From positions 1-29,206 of IMG/VR virus record IMGVR_UViG_3300025112_005635: a DNA stretch of 29,206 bases; one strand, given 5' to 3'. The notes below the pieces were generated by a model, which saw nothing but the letters and a program-made list of their open reading frames with translations, was not told where the DNA came from and made no database searches. The position numbers and the translations under genes are program-made. This document shows, piece after piece, positions 1-7,753 of the stretch (within the stretch, counting starts at the first letter, position 1; the number at the start of each line of letters is the position of its first letter). The DNA comes from a virus.

Positions 1-22
1 ATTAAACACGAGTTTTTTTAAG

Positions 23-1231
23 ATGTATTTAGATTATTTTAACAAATTTAGAGATATGGAGCCCTACCTTAAAATAGGTAAAAAGGAGTGGGCTTATATA
101 AAGGAAACATTTGATAGACCAGACATTCAGGAAACTCTCGTAGAGATTTTGAAAGATTATGAGTTACCTACTCAAGAGTTGACCAAAAGGGATGCATACA
201 AAGATTTTATGAAGTTAAAGGGTATTCAATGGCCAGATTATTTAGTAGAAACAGAATGGTATGCAAGGTCAGAGTATAAGTGGCCGTTAAGTAAGAAAAT
301 CATACGAAGAATAAACAGAGGAAATGACGCCAGTAATTATTTCCAACAGTATAATAGATGGTCGGTAGATGGAACTATTTCTCCAGGTCCAGTTAGGACT
401 TGGGGGAATCCAAAGTTTATGTATACTTTGTTAGGTTCATTATTCACACTTAATGTTGAGAAGGTAGATAGGGGAACATTAAGGTCGTGTATTGGACTTC
501 GTAAGTATATCTGTTCTCAATTCAAACCTAATGTAGCAAAATCAATTTATGATATGTTTAAGGCAAAAACCATTCTTGATTTCAGTGCAGGATGGGGTGA
601 TAGATTGGCTGGGTTCTACGCATCAGAAACGGGAGAGTATTATTTGGGAATAGACCCACGAAAAGAGAATCATTCTATTTATAAGGAACAGGCAGAGTTT
701 TACAATAAACATTTAGGATTTTTTGAACATGAAAAAAAATCAGATTTTATTTGTGAACCAGCCGAAGATGTAGATTTGAGTATATATGAAAGTTACTTTG
801 ATTTAGTATTTACATCACCACCATATTTTAATGTGGAGAGATATAGTTATGACGATACTCAAAGTTGGGTGAGGTATAAAGATATAGATGATTGGAATGA
901 ATTATTTTTACAGAAAGCGTTAGGTAATGTATGGGAAACAATTAAGCCAGGTGGATATTTGTTGGTAAATATAAGTGATGTAAACGCTTCGAGTAAAGGT
1001 AAAAAGTCAAAAGGATGGCTACCCATCTGTGATCCTATGAATGATTTTTTAGATACACTTAAAGATAGTGAATATCAAGGTTGTATTGGTTATGAAATGG
1101 CAAAAAGACCGAATTGTATTGGTGTTGGAACTGCTAAAGTAACTGAAGAAACTAATAGGAAACCTGAATATATATTACCAGAGAAAGAAGGTCTATTTGG
1201 AGAACCGATTTGGATATGGAAAAAATTGTAA
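23..1231 (+). CDS. DNA methyltransferase-like protein (SAM-dependent, TSPPY motif)
   Basis: Probable SAM-dependent DNA (N4-cytosine or N6-adenine) methyltransferase. A Rossmann SAM-binding motif lies at about residues 184-193 (ILDFSAGWGD), an acidic strand end at about 210 (LGIDP), and the catalytic-type motif TSPPY at 264-268. The N-terminal ~150 residues match no domain I recognise. The middle (about 153-212) aligns with the truncated gene at the right end of the window, so the two are paralogues. The frame stays open to base 2 upstream of the first ATG and no strong ribosome site is visible, so the true start could lie outside the window. Base composition is less AT-rich than the genes that follow (21 G+C in 60 bases at 121-180). 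The methyltransferase fold is clear; target and DNA versus other substrate are inferred. Confidence 0.72.
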   Translation: MYLDYFNKFRDMEPYLKIGKKEWAYIKETFDRPDIQETLVEILKDYELPTQELTKRDAYKDFMKLKGIQWPDYLVETEWYARSEYKWPLSKKIIRRINRGNDASNYFQQYNRWSVDGTISPGPVRTWGNPKFMYTLLGSLFTLNVEKVDRGTLRSCIGLRKYICSQFKPNVAKSIYDMFKAKTILDFSAGWGDRLAGFYASETGEYYLGIDPRKENHSIYKEQAEFYNKHLGFFEHEKKSDFICEPAEDVDLSIYESYFDLVFTSPPYFNVERYSYDDTQSWVRYKDIDDWNELFLQKALGNVWETIKPGGYLLVNISDVNASSKGKKSKGWLPICDPMNDFLDTLKDSEYQGCIGYEMAKRPNCIGVGTAKVTEETNRKPEYILPEKEGLFGEPIWIWKKL

Positions 1232-1884
1232 ACGGATTTTGGTATGGTTCAGAGTTAGGTGAACTTGAAAAATTATGTATTAATTCTTGGATAAAGAATG
1301 GATACGAGTTTCATCTTTGGTTGTATGATGATGTGGAAGTTCCTAAAGGTGTAGTTGTAGAGAATGCAAATCATATAGTTTCCCTTCATGAATATTTTAC
1401 TTATGATGAGGGAGTTTCAAAAGGAACTGCTGTTGCATTTTCAAATTTATTTAGAGCACAATTACTATATCAACGGGGTGGTTTATATACTGATTTAGAT
1501 GTGTTATGTTTAAAACCATATGATTTTAATAAACGATTTGTATTTAGTGAACAGGGAGATAGTACACATCCATATCATGTAGCAACTTGTATTTTATATA
1601 CTAAAGAGATGGGAGAATCTTTTTTTAATGATTGGACAGATTGGATAATAGCAAAGAAAAATAAAACAATAGCACATGGAGATTTAGGACCAAATTTATT
1701 TACAAAATTGATTACATTGTATAATCTAAAGGAATATGTTTTACCAAAAGAACATTTTTGTCCAGTAGATTGGGAATTATATAAAGATGTACTTGAATAT
1801 AAACCCGATTCATATGGACTTCATTTGTATAGGAGTTTGTGGAATCAAAAAGAATTAAAAAAATTAATTGATAGATATTTATAA
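1216..1884 (+). CDS. Glycosyltransferase, GT32-like (DXD sugar-transferase family)
   Basis: GT-A-fold glycosyltransferase of the Gly_transf_sug/GT32 type, expected to transfer a sugar from a nucleotide-sugar donor in the cytoplasm. Visible are the N-terminal pattern of an IP-W-like start (KIVNGFWYG), a block running SNLFRAQLLYQRGG, then YTDLDV, where DLD at about residues 93-95 is the metal-binding DXD motif. The 222-residue length fits the family. I chose ATG 1216 over a TTG at 1210; either way it overlaps the end of the methyltransferase gene. It opens the AT-rich glycan island. Acceptor and sugar cannot be read from sequence. Confidence 0.8.
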   Translation: MEKIVNGFWYGSELGELEKLCINSWIKNGYEFHLWLYDDVEVPKGVVVENANHIVSLHEYFTYDEGVSKGTAVAFSNLFRAQLLYQRGGLYTDLDVLCLKPYDFNKRFVFSEQGDSTHPYHVATCILYTKEMGESFFNDWTDWIIAKKNKTIAHGDLGPNLFTKLITLYNLKEYVLPKEHFCPVDWELYKDVLEYKPDSYGLHLYRSLWNQKELKKLIDRYL

Positions 1885-1896
1885 GTAGATAAAAAC

Positions 1897-1900
1897 GGAG
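1897..1900 (+). promoter_or_regulatory. Ribosome binding site for the 56-aa gene
   Basis: GGAG placed 7 bases before ATG 1908. This is a good Shine-Dalgarno match in one of the few intergenic gaps here and supports the small basic ORF as a real gene. Confidence 0.5.
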
Positions 1901-1907
1901 ATTTATT

Positions 1908-2078
1908 ATGAAAAAAGTAAATTGGAAATCGAATAGAATTTTTAAGATGGCAGCGGCTTCTGTAGTTACAGGACTCGAAAATGAGAATTTTTTACTCAAA
2001 AGAAAAAAAGGAGTAGAAATTCCTACAATGAAAGCTAAAAATGTTGTTCAATGGAATAAGTCCAAAAAGAAAAAATAA
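1908..2078 (+). CDS. Small, very basic hypothetical protein (56 aa)
   Basis: Unrecognised 56-residue protein, rich in lysine, ending in a run of Lys residues (KSKKKK). There is a short hydrophobic stretch (AAASVVTGL) near residues 15-23. It has its own Shine-Dalgarno site (GGAG, 7-nt spacer) and fills the gap between the GT32-like gene and the Hint-domain gene, with 15 bases to the next start. The strong charge suggests binding to nucleic acid or another polyanion, but that is inference. No family recognised. Confidence 0.55.
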   Translation: MKKVNWKSNRIFKMAAASVVTGLENENFLLKRKKGVEIPTMKAKNVVQWNKSKKKK

Positions 2079-2093
2079 AAAAATGAGGTTATA

Positions 2094-2498
2094 ATGTCGT
2101 GGTATGAAAAATCTGATATTACAGATAGTAAGGTAGATGATGTAATTCTATCTTATGATTTAAATCGAGAAATTATTGTAGAGGCTAAACTTGTTGGTGA
2201 AGTAGATGAATTGGTATCTGATGATGCCCACAAGTTTAAATTAATCCTTGAAGATAGAAAGATAGAATTAACAGTTTATCATATTATTCCATACTGGAGA
2301 GATGGAGAATTTATTGAGGATAATATCGGTACATTACAGGCTGGAGATGAATTACTTTGTATTGATCCAGAAGAATTAACTGTTAGTAAAGAAAAGGTTA
2401 TTGAAATAGAGGTTGGAAGGACAGATAATACACCTGTTCGACATCCTAAATCATCTAATGGATATTATTTTGTAAATGGAATTTTATTACATGATTAA
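2094..2498 (+). CDS. Stand-alone Hint (intein/hedgehog-like) domain protein lacking the N-terminal nucleophile
   Basis: 134-residue protein that is almost entirely a Hint fold. Residues 14-33 (DDVILSYDLN...VEAK) match the first conserved Hint block. Residues 58-67 (IELTVYHIIP) match the block-B T-x-x-H region with His63, followed by W68 and a G-x-L-x-x-GDELL stretch at 79-88. The end, YFVNGILLHD (125-134), matches the C-terminal Hint block but with Asp in place of the usual His-Asn. The Cys/Ser nucleophile that normally precedes the first block is absent, because the protein starts only 13 residues before it. Self-splicing is therefore unlikely, and a structural role is more plausible. It resembles the C-terminal part of the 26674-28086 protein. 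It lies 3 nt upstream of an ATP-grasp gene. Confidence 0.6.
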   Translation: MSWYEKSDITDSKVDDVILSYDLNREIIVEAKLVGEVDELVSDDAHKFKLILEDRKIELTVYHIIPYWRDGEFIEDNIGTLQAGDELLCIDPEELTVSKEKVIEIEVGRTDNTPVRHPKSSNGYYFVNGILLHD

Positions 2499-2501
2499 AT
2501 A

Positions 2502-3488
2502 ATGGTTATACTTCATGAAGATAATGGATGTTATGGACTTTCAGAAAATACTCTAACATTAAACAAAAAATTATTAGATTTTTATCATTTAAAATTTGAA
2601 AAAATATTAAAATCTAATAATTTTCCATATAAATTTACATATTATGATGATTATGAAAATGATTTAGAAGGTGATTATTTTATAGGTAGATTTGCTCAGG
2701 CCCTTCAAGATGTAGAATTACATTCTAAATATTTTGACAAATTATATGATTATTATGGTGAAAATATGTGGCCAAATAAAAAGGCATATTATTACTATGA
2801 TGATAAGGTTAGACAATATGAACTTTTAGAGAAGTATGGGATTCATGTTCCAAGTGTTACTTGTAATGATTTAGATGAATTGTTAAAAAATGTTACTCTT
2901 GGAACGGTTATTAAATCTACCTATGGTGCTGGTTCAGATAGTACTTTTTATGTATGGAAAAAAGAACATTTAGATAGTATAGAAGAATATATTTCACATT
3001 GTTATAATAGTGGGAATTTCTTTCCCTGTCAAATTCAAGAATATATAGATGTTGAATATGAATATAAAATGGTAATAACAAATGATGAAGTATATGGTAT
3101 CAAACAGAAGTTATTAAAAGAATGGGATTATCCAATTCATTTTCCGTTTAATTATGGTGGTGAACATTGGGCAGAAAGGGATGTACAAGAAAAGACAGGA
3201 AAGCAAATACTAAATTTATCATTGGTTACTGATGAATTCGATTCAAAAGTACTTGAATCTATAATGGACATAAAAAGAGAGTTGAATACTCCAAATTTAA
3301 AATTTGATATTTTAGATAATAAAGTTCTTGAATTTACTTACATTTATGGTGAATTACCAATAACTGATTGGAAATATTATTCTTTTGATTTGGAATCTAA
3401 ATCTTTTGATGAGAGAGTAGTTTCAGTTAATGAATTTGCGTACAAACAACCTAATTCGGTATTAAAACATTTAGGTATTATAGAATGA
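2502..3488 (+). CDS. ATP-grasp ligase-like protein
   Basis: Likely ATP-grasp enzyme (carboxylate-amine or carboxylate-thiol ligase type). An N-terminal ~95 residues precede the grasp domain. DK at 101-102 with the helix YELLEKYGIHVPS is typical of the start of the ATP-grasp domain. VIKSTYGAGSDS (136-147) is the lysine plus flexible Gly-rich ATP loop, and QEYI (179-182) is the acidic hinge that binds adenine. A strand FDILDNKVLEF (about 268-278) is where the metal-binding acidic residues normally fall. Overlaps the next ATP-grasp gene by 4 nt. Substrate unknown; in a glycan cluster it may attach an amino acid or similar group. Fold likely, function inferred. Confidence 0.62.
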   Translation: MVILHEDNGCYGLSENTLTLNKKLLDFYHLKFEKILKSNNFPYKFTYYDDYENDLEGDYFIGRFAQALQDVELHSKYFDKLYDYYGENMWPNKKAYYYYDDKVRQYELLEKYGIHVPSVTCNDLDELLKNVTLGTVIKSTYGAGSDSTFYVWKKEHLDSIEEYISHCYNSGNFFPCQIQEYIDVEYEYKMVITNDEVYGIKQKLLKEWDYPIHFPFNYGGEHWAERDVQEKTGKQILNLSLVTDEFDSKVLESIMDIKRELNTPNLKFDILDNKVLEFTYIYGELPITDWKYYSFDLESKSFDERVVSVNEFAYKQPNSVLKHLGIIE

Positions 3489-4399
3489 AATTAAAAAAAA
3501 GATATGATCACGGTTATAGTTTTTATAATATAATTAAATATTATTGTCAAAATCCATATTCTAATTTCAATTATAATTTATATGTGAATAAATATTTAGT
3601 AAAGAATGCCGTAAAGGATATTATAAATGTTGCAGAACTTTATCATCATATAACTAATATTAAACAATTTGATGAGATCAATTTTGATATATTTCCAGAT
3701 AAATTTATAGTGAAGGGAACACACGGAAGTGGTGATCAACTTATAGTAGATAATAAAAATGAAATGGATAAATATGAAATTAGGAAATTTTGTGAATCTA
3801 CGTTGAATTATAATCATGGATATATAGGGCCTAATAAATGGGATTTACCTTATATATGGGAAAAACATTATAATTTTATAGAAAAGGGTATAATATTTGA
3901 GGAATATTTAGGTAATGTAGTAGATTATCAATTTCATGTAATACAAGGAAAACCAGAATCAATTTGGACTTGTCAGTATGATGATGTTTATATTCATAAT
4001 TCATATAATATGAATTGGAATTATATAAGCGACCATGTGTGGTTATGTGAATTAGATGATACTCAACGATGGAAAATACTTTTTAATCCTAACATTTATC
4101 CTAATTGTTATACAGATGTTAATCATAGTTCTGGAAAAAAACCAGAAAATTTTAAGGAAATGGTAGATACAGTTTATAAGCTAGTAGGACTTTTTGAAGA
4201 AGTTCCATATATACGAGTGGATTTGTACAATATAAATAATGTTCTTTATTTTGGAGAATTTACTCCTACAAGTCAAGCCGGAAATGTATTTAATGAAACG
4301 AGTGATTTTATACCAGAGTGGGATACGTATTTTGGTTCATTAATTAATTTCCAACCAGACATAGAGGCTTTAGAGAAAGTTAAAAGGCATTTTAATTGA
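3485..4399 (+). CDS. TupA-like ATP-grasp protein
   Basis: Member of the TupA-like ATP-grasp family (named after the enzyme of teichuronopeptide synthesis). Landmarks follow the family order: FDEINFD.FPDKFIVKGTHGSG (62-83) with the ATP-binding Lys and Gly loop, FEEYLGN..DYQFHV (139-152), GKKPENFKEM (218-226), and the closing IRVDLY (243-248) ... YFGEFT (255-260) with acidic metal ligands. The 304-residue length is normal. Family members ligate amino acids or peptides to cell-surface polymers or act in polysaccharide loci. It sits between another ATP-grasp gene and a GT8 gene, consistent with decorating a surface glycan. Start ATG 3485 overlaps the previous stop (ATGA). Confidence 0.82.
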   Translation: MKLKKRYDHGYSFYNIIKYYCQNPYSNFNYNLYVNKYLVKNAVKDIINVAELYHHITNIKQFDEINFDIFPDKFIVKGTHGSGDQLIVDNKNEMDKYEIRKFCESTLNYNHGYIGPNKWDLPYIWEKHYNFIEKGIIFEEYLGNVVDYQFHVIQGKPESIWTCQYDDVYIHNSYNMNWNYISDHVWLCELDDTQRWKILFNPNIYPNCYTDVNHSSGKKPENFKEMVDTVYKLVGLFEEVPYIRVDLYNINNVLYFGEFTPTSQAGNVFNETSDFIPEWDTYFGSLINFQPDIEALEKVKRHFN

Positions 4400-4400
4400 A

Positions 4401-5291
4401 ATGATTCAAGTTGCCATATGTGGAGATTTAAATGTTATAGAAGGTAGTTGTGCTTTAATAAATTCAATATTAGTAAATTCGAAGAGTGATATACGAATAA
4501 ATATAGTAACAGAATATGTGGATGAATATAGACAAGGTATTAATCAATGGTGTGATTCAACTGATGTAGTAAATATTATAAACCCCAATAGTATTGATTT
4601 AGAAGAATTATCAAATGATATACATTTTAGGGATGTGGAAGAATTTGGTGCATCAATGAAACCAAATAATATATATAATTTTATTCGATTTTATCTTCCT
4701 CAATTATTACCAGATGTAGATAGAATTATTTCTTTAGATAGTGATACAATTGTACAGAGTGATTTAAAAGATTTATATAATATTTTACCTTATAATTATA
4801 ATATTGGTGGCATTTTTTATGAAAGTTTAACATTTGAAGGTCAACAATTTAATGAAGATTTTTTAGATAAGAATAATATAAATAAAAATGATAAAATGTT
4901 TAATGGTGGAGTATATGTAACTAATTTACAATGGTGGAGAGATAATCAATATACAGAAAAGTGTATAAATCTTATGAAAGAACAAAAAAAATCTAAAAAT
5001 TTATATATGGGTGGACACCAATCAATAATGAATACTATATTTTATAATTTGATATATAATATTGACATACATTGGAATGTGGCGGGACTTGGTGAACCTA
5101 ATTGTGATGTAAATTCATTTCATCCTGGTATGGGTATGGGACCAGAACACCAATATAAATATCTTATTCCAAAGGCCAATATTTTACATTGGACAGGTAA
5201 CTTTAAACCTTGGACTATGAAACGGGGATCTGGAAGAAGGTATTGTGATGTTTGGTGGGATTATTTATATTATTATAAAGAGAGAAGATGA
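4401..5291 (+). CDS. GT8-family glycosyltransferase
   Basis: Retaining GT8-type (LgtC/glycogenin-like) glycosyltransferase. The first strand IQVAICGD binds the nucleotide, the RFYLPQLLPDVDRIISLDSDT segment carries the DXD at residues 113-115 (DSD), NGGVYVTNLQWWR (168-180) is the conserved NxGvxl region, and HWTGNFKPW (263-271) is the family's C-terminal H-x-x-G-x-x-KPW motif. Length 296 fits. Expected to transfer galactose, glucose or similar to a lipid- or protein-linked glycan. Stop overlaps the sulfotransferase start by 4 nt, so the two are probably co-translated. Confidence 0.9.
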   Translation: MIQVAICGDLNVIEGSCALINSILVNSKSDIRINIVTEYVDEYRQGINQWCDSTDVVNIINPNSIDLEELSNDIHFRDVEEFGASMKPNNIYNFIRFYLPQLLPDVDRIISLDSDTIVQSDLKDLYNILPYNYNIGGIFYESLTFEGQQFNEDFLDKNNINKNDKMFNGGVYVTNLQWWRDNQYTEKCINLMKEQKKSKNLYMGGHQSIMNTIFYNLIYNIDIHWNVAGLGEPNCDVNSFHPGMGMGPEHQYKYLIPKANILHWTGNFKPWTMKRGSGRRYCDVWWDYLYYYKERR

Positions 5292-5929
5292 AATTTATAT
5301 TATTAAGTTTCCAACGGACTGGAACTCATTTGTTTAGACGATATATTCGTTCACATAGTCAGTTAGATTGTCTTACTGAATGGTATTTTATAGAACCTGA
5401 ACCAGAATCATTAATGGAAGTAATTAATAATTTAAAAGATTACCAAGGTGTTACTGTTTTTGGAAAACAAGATGGTTACGATGATATGCCTATGGAATTA
5501 CCATTAGTTATTTTATTGAGAAAAAATAAATTTGAACAGGCATTATCACATTGTTTGATGAATTGGAGATGGGAGTTTGGAGATAATATTGAGGACCATT
5601 TTCTCGATTATAAAGAAGTTCAGTTTATGGATAAAGTTGAAATTGATTTGATTGATTTTAAAAAGACATATAAGTATTGTGTTAATAATACAGAAGAAAT
5701 ATTAAATAGAACTAAAAATTGTAGTAGAGAAATTTTTTGGTATGAAGATATAATTCCTAAAAATCAAGAAGGGTGGATAGCTAATATGCCAGAAGAAGAA
5801 AATAAAAGATTATGTAATTTTTTAGGTGTTGAATATGAACCCTTATCTGCAATATCGAAAAAGGTAGGTAGATATAATACGGTAATAAATTATAATGAGT
5901 TATATAATTGGTATAAGGAGATAATATGA
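5288..5929 (+). CDS. Sulfotransferase (PAPS-dependent, Stf0-like)
   Basis: P-loop-like sulfotransferase. The N-terminal LLSFQRTGTHLFRRYIRSH (residues 5-23) is the 5'-phosphosulfate-binding loop in the style of Stf0 and related bacterial carbohydrate sulfotransferases. A later strand, LVILLRKNKFEQALSH (73-88), matches the 3'-phosphate-binding region with Arg and a downstream Ser. Residues 140-150 (SREIFWYEDI) resemble the conserved YEDL block. It overlaps the GT8 gene upstream and speD downstream by 4 nt each. Likely sulfates a glycan made by neighbouring transferases. Family good; acceptor unknown. Confidence 0.75.
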   Translation: MKFILLSFQRTGTHLFRRYIRSHSQLDCLTEWYFIEPEPESLMEVINNLKDYQGVTVFGKQDGYDDMPMELPLVILLRKNKFEQALSHCLMNWRWEFGDNIEDHFLDYKEVQFMDKVEIDLIDFKKTYKYCVNNTEEILNRTKNCSREIFWYEDIIPKNQEGWIANMPEEENKRLCNFLGVEYEPLSAISKKVGRYNTVINYNELYNWYKEII

Positions 5930-6306
5930 TTCAAGAATATAGAGGAATAAATCATGATGGTGTGATTTATTATGGAAAACATTTGATATTAACTGCCAAT
6001 AAGTGTAATAAAAACATATTGAATAAAAAACAAGTTGCTAATTTTATGACAGAATTAGTTGATAGAATAGACATGGTGGCATTTGGTGATCCCATAGTTG
6101 AAAGGTTTGGTGAAGGTATTGAGATAGGATTATCGGCGGTACAACTTATAGAAACAAGTGCTATTGTTATTCATACTAATGACCAGGCAAGAGATATGTA
6201 TTTAGATGTATTTAGTTGTAAAACATTTTCTGAACATGATGTTATAAATTTTTTATTATCTGTATTTGAACCAGATAAAATTAATTCACAAGTTTTATTG
6301 AGGTAA
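5926..6306 (+). CDS. speD: S-adenosylmethionine decarboxylase (SpeD-like proenzyme)
   Basis: AdoMet decarboxylase of the small prokaryotic (class 1B) type. It self-cleaves to make a pyruvoyl cofactor, then decarboxylates SAM to give the aminopropyl donor for spermidine synthesis. Key residues are present with correct spacing: Ser78 (ETS, the pyruvoyl precursor), His83 (VIHT), and Cys98 (DVFSC), corresponding to Ser63/His68/Cys83 of the Thermotoga enzyme. The residue after the serine is Ala instead of the usual His. GKHLIL (17-22) is the typical start of the fold. Length 126 is normal. A spermidine synthase is not visible in the window, so the product may be used by the host enzyme or for another aminopropylation. 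A strong AAGGAG precedes the start. Confidence 0.82.
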   Translation: MIQEYRGINHDGVIYYGKHLILTANKCNKNILNKKQVANFMTELVDRIDMVAFGDPIVERFGEGIEIGLSAVQLIETSAIVIHTNDQARDMYLDVFSCKTFSEHDVINFLLSVFEPDKINSQVLLR

Positions 6307-6307
6307 A

Positions 6308-6940
6308 ATGAAATATTTATTTTGTATTTATACTGATTTAGAATACAAAGAACATTTGGACAATTTTAAAACACAAGAGTTTTATAGACAGATTTGTGAT
6401 GATCCCAACATTGAGGTTATAGAGTGGGGTACAGATTTCCACACGGATTATTGTGACTTACCTACAAAAACTCAAGAGATGATGAAATGGTGTAGTGAAA
6501 ATAAAGAGTATGATTATTTAATAAAATGTGATGATACTATTTTTAGTGATACTTGGAAATTTTATAGACCACGATTTACATATGAAAATATTTTTGTAAA
6601 AGGTAGAGATGGATTTTCTTATACTTGTGATAGGTGGGGAGATCAAAGTTGGTCGAAAGTTTGTGAAGATAATAATGATGATTATTGGGGAATAAATTAT
6701 ATAGGGCCACATTCAGATGAAGTATTGAAAATATATTTTGATGGCCATTATGGTAAAAATAAAATAGATTATAATTTAAATTTTATTAAAAATGATATTC
6801 AGTTTTATGAAGGAAAATTTTATATGGTATCACGAGATTTGAGTATATTTATAGGCAGACAGGAAGGTTTTGCAAAAAGAATGAGTGAAAATTTTCCTAT
6901 TGAAGATTTGATGGTAGGTTATTTAGCAGAGTCATTTTAA
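6308..6940 (+). CDS. GT31-like glycosyltransferase
   Basis: Probable GT-A glycosyltransferase resembling beta-1,3-galactosyltransferases (GT31). YDYLIKCDDTIF (68-79) has the family's DDD/DXD-like CDD motif after a hydrophobic strand. GKFYMVSRDLS (about 170-180) resembles the conserved G-x-x-Y-x-x-S block. FPIEDLMVGYLA (196-207) matches the E-D-V-x-x-G motif that carries the catalytic-region acid. At 210 residues it is a compact, phage-type version without membrane anchor. One base separates it from speD, and the next gene starts immediately after its stop. Confidence 0.6.
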   Translation: MKYLFCIYTDLEYKEHLDNFKTQEFYRQICDDPNIEVIEWGTDFHTDYCDLPTKTQEMMKWCSENKEYDYLIKCDDTIFSDTWKFYRPRFTYENIFVKGRDGFSYTCDRWGDQSWSKVCEDNNDDYWGINYIGPHSDEVLKIYFDGHYGKNKIDYNLNFIKNDIQFYEGKFYMVSRDLSIFIGRQEGFAKRMSENFPIEDLMVGYLAESF

Positions 6941-7753
6941 ATGAAAAAGGTTTTAGTTGCATATACCAATTATAATTATTTAAAATATGTTAAGAGTTGG
7001 GTACTTGGTGCAAGAGAAGTTGGTAAGTGGGGTGGTGATATTGTTATAATTGTACCATACGAGGATAAAGAAAAAATAAATGAAAATGAATTTTCAAACT
7101 TAAATATAAAATTCTTTTATCCTAAATCATTTGGTAGGGATTTTTATATTCATTACTATAAATTAATGATATTTGATAATTATTTTAAAAAGTGGGATTG
7201 GATATTTCATGTTGATTTGGATGTTATTTTTAATGAAAAGATAAACTTAAAATTATCAGAAAGGAATATTAATATTATTTATGCCAAAAATGATGGTTTA
7301 AGTTTATATCAACAATTTGATATGATAAATGATACAAGTGAACGTAATTTACCATCAGAATTTTCAAGAAAAGACTTTGAAAATAAAATTTCATTTCAAG
7401 GTTGTTTTTTATTATTTAATAAAAAAATAATAGAAGATGGTTATTTTGAAAAATTAAAAGAGTATTATTTTAAATATGCAGTATATTATGGTTGCTGTGA
7501 AACATTTAGAGATCAAACAATTTTAAACTTGGTTTTTGATGGTAAATGGGATGATTTGGGTGATAAGTATGTCAATAAGATTCCCATAATAGAAGAATTA
7601 AATTGGGATGTAAAAAAATTAGAAAGGGGTTATTATGATGATTATGATTATACTGGTAAATCAATAATTCATTTTTTAAGATATTTTGCACCCTGGGACG
7701 AGAATAATTTAAGATTTTATCCAATATGGAAGGAGTATAATGACAAATTTTAA
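6941..7753 (+). CDS. Putative GT-A glycosyltransferase (GT8/DXD-like)
   Basis: 270-residue protein beginning with a nucleotide-binding-like strand KKVLVAYTNYNYL. It contains WDWIFHVDLDVIF with DLD at 92-94, a good DXD motif. Further on is FQGCFLLFNKKI (about 151-162), which resembles the conserved mid-domain block where a glycosyltransferase recognises the acceptor. The C-terminus (IIHFLRYFAPW) resembles the H-x-x-G-x-x-KPW-type ending of GT8 enzymes, but weakly. Overlaps the MORN_2 gene by 14 nt. Fold assignment good, subfamily uncertain. Confidence 0.6.
   Translation: MKKVLVAYTNYNYLKYVKSWVLGAREVGKWGGDIVIIVPYEDKEKINENEFSNLNIKFFYPKSFGRDFYIHYYKLMIFDNYFKKWDWIFHVDLDVIFNEKINLKLSERNINIIYAKNDGLSLYQQFDMINDTSERNLPSEFSRKDFENKISFQGCFLLFNKKIIEDGYFEKLKEYYFKYAVYYGCCETFRDQTILNLVFDGKWDDLGDKYVNKIPIIEELNWDVKKLERGYYDDYDYTGKSIIHFLRYFAPWDENNLRFYPIWKEYNDKF

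Noticed and set aside
1712-1999. Minus-strand open frames such as 1712-1999, 3596-3817, 7572-7820, 8527-8805, 9236-9571, 25513-26028 and 28930-29169
   Set aside because: All lie opposite well-supported + strand genes, give low-complexity Ile/Phe/Ser-rich translations, lack domains and have no ribosome sites. They are shadows of AT-rich coding sequence.
5154-5161. TATAAATA-like late-promoter boxes (for example inside the GT8 gene; TATAAGTA near 1880-1887)
   Set aside because: T4 late promoters use TATAAATA, but in DNA this AT-rich such strings are frequent by chance and several are within genes; none has supporting position evidence.
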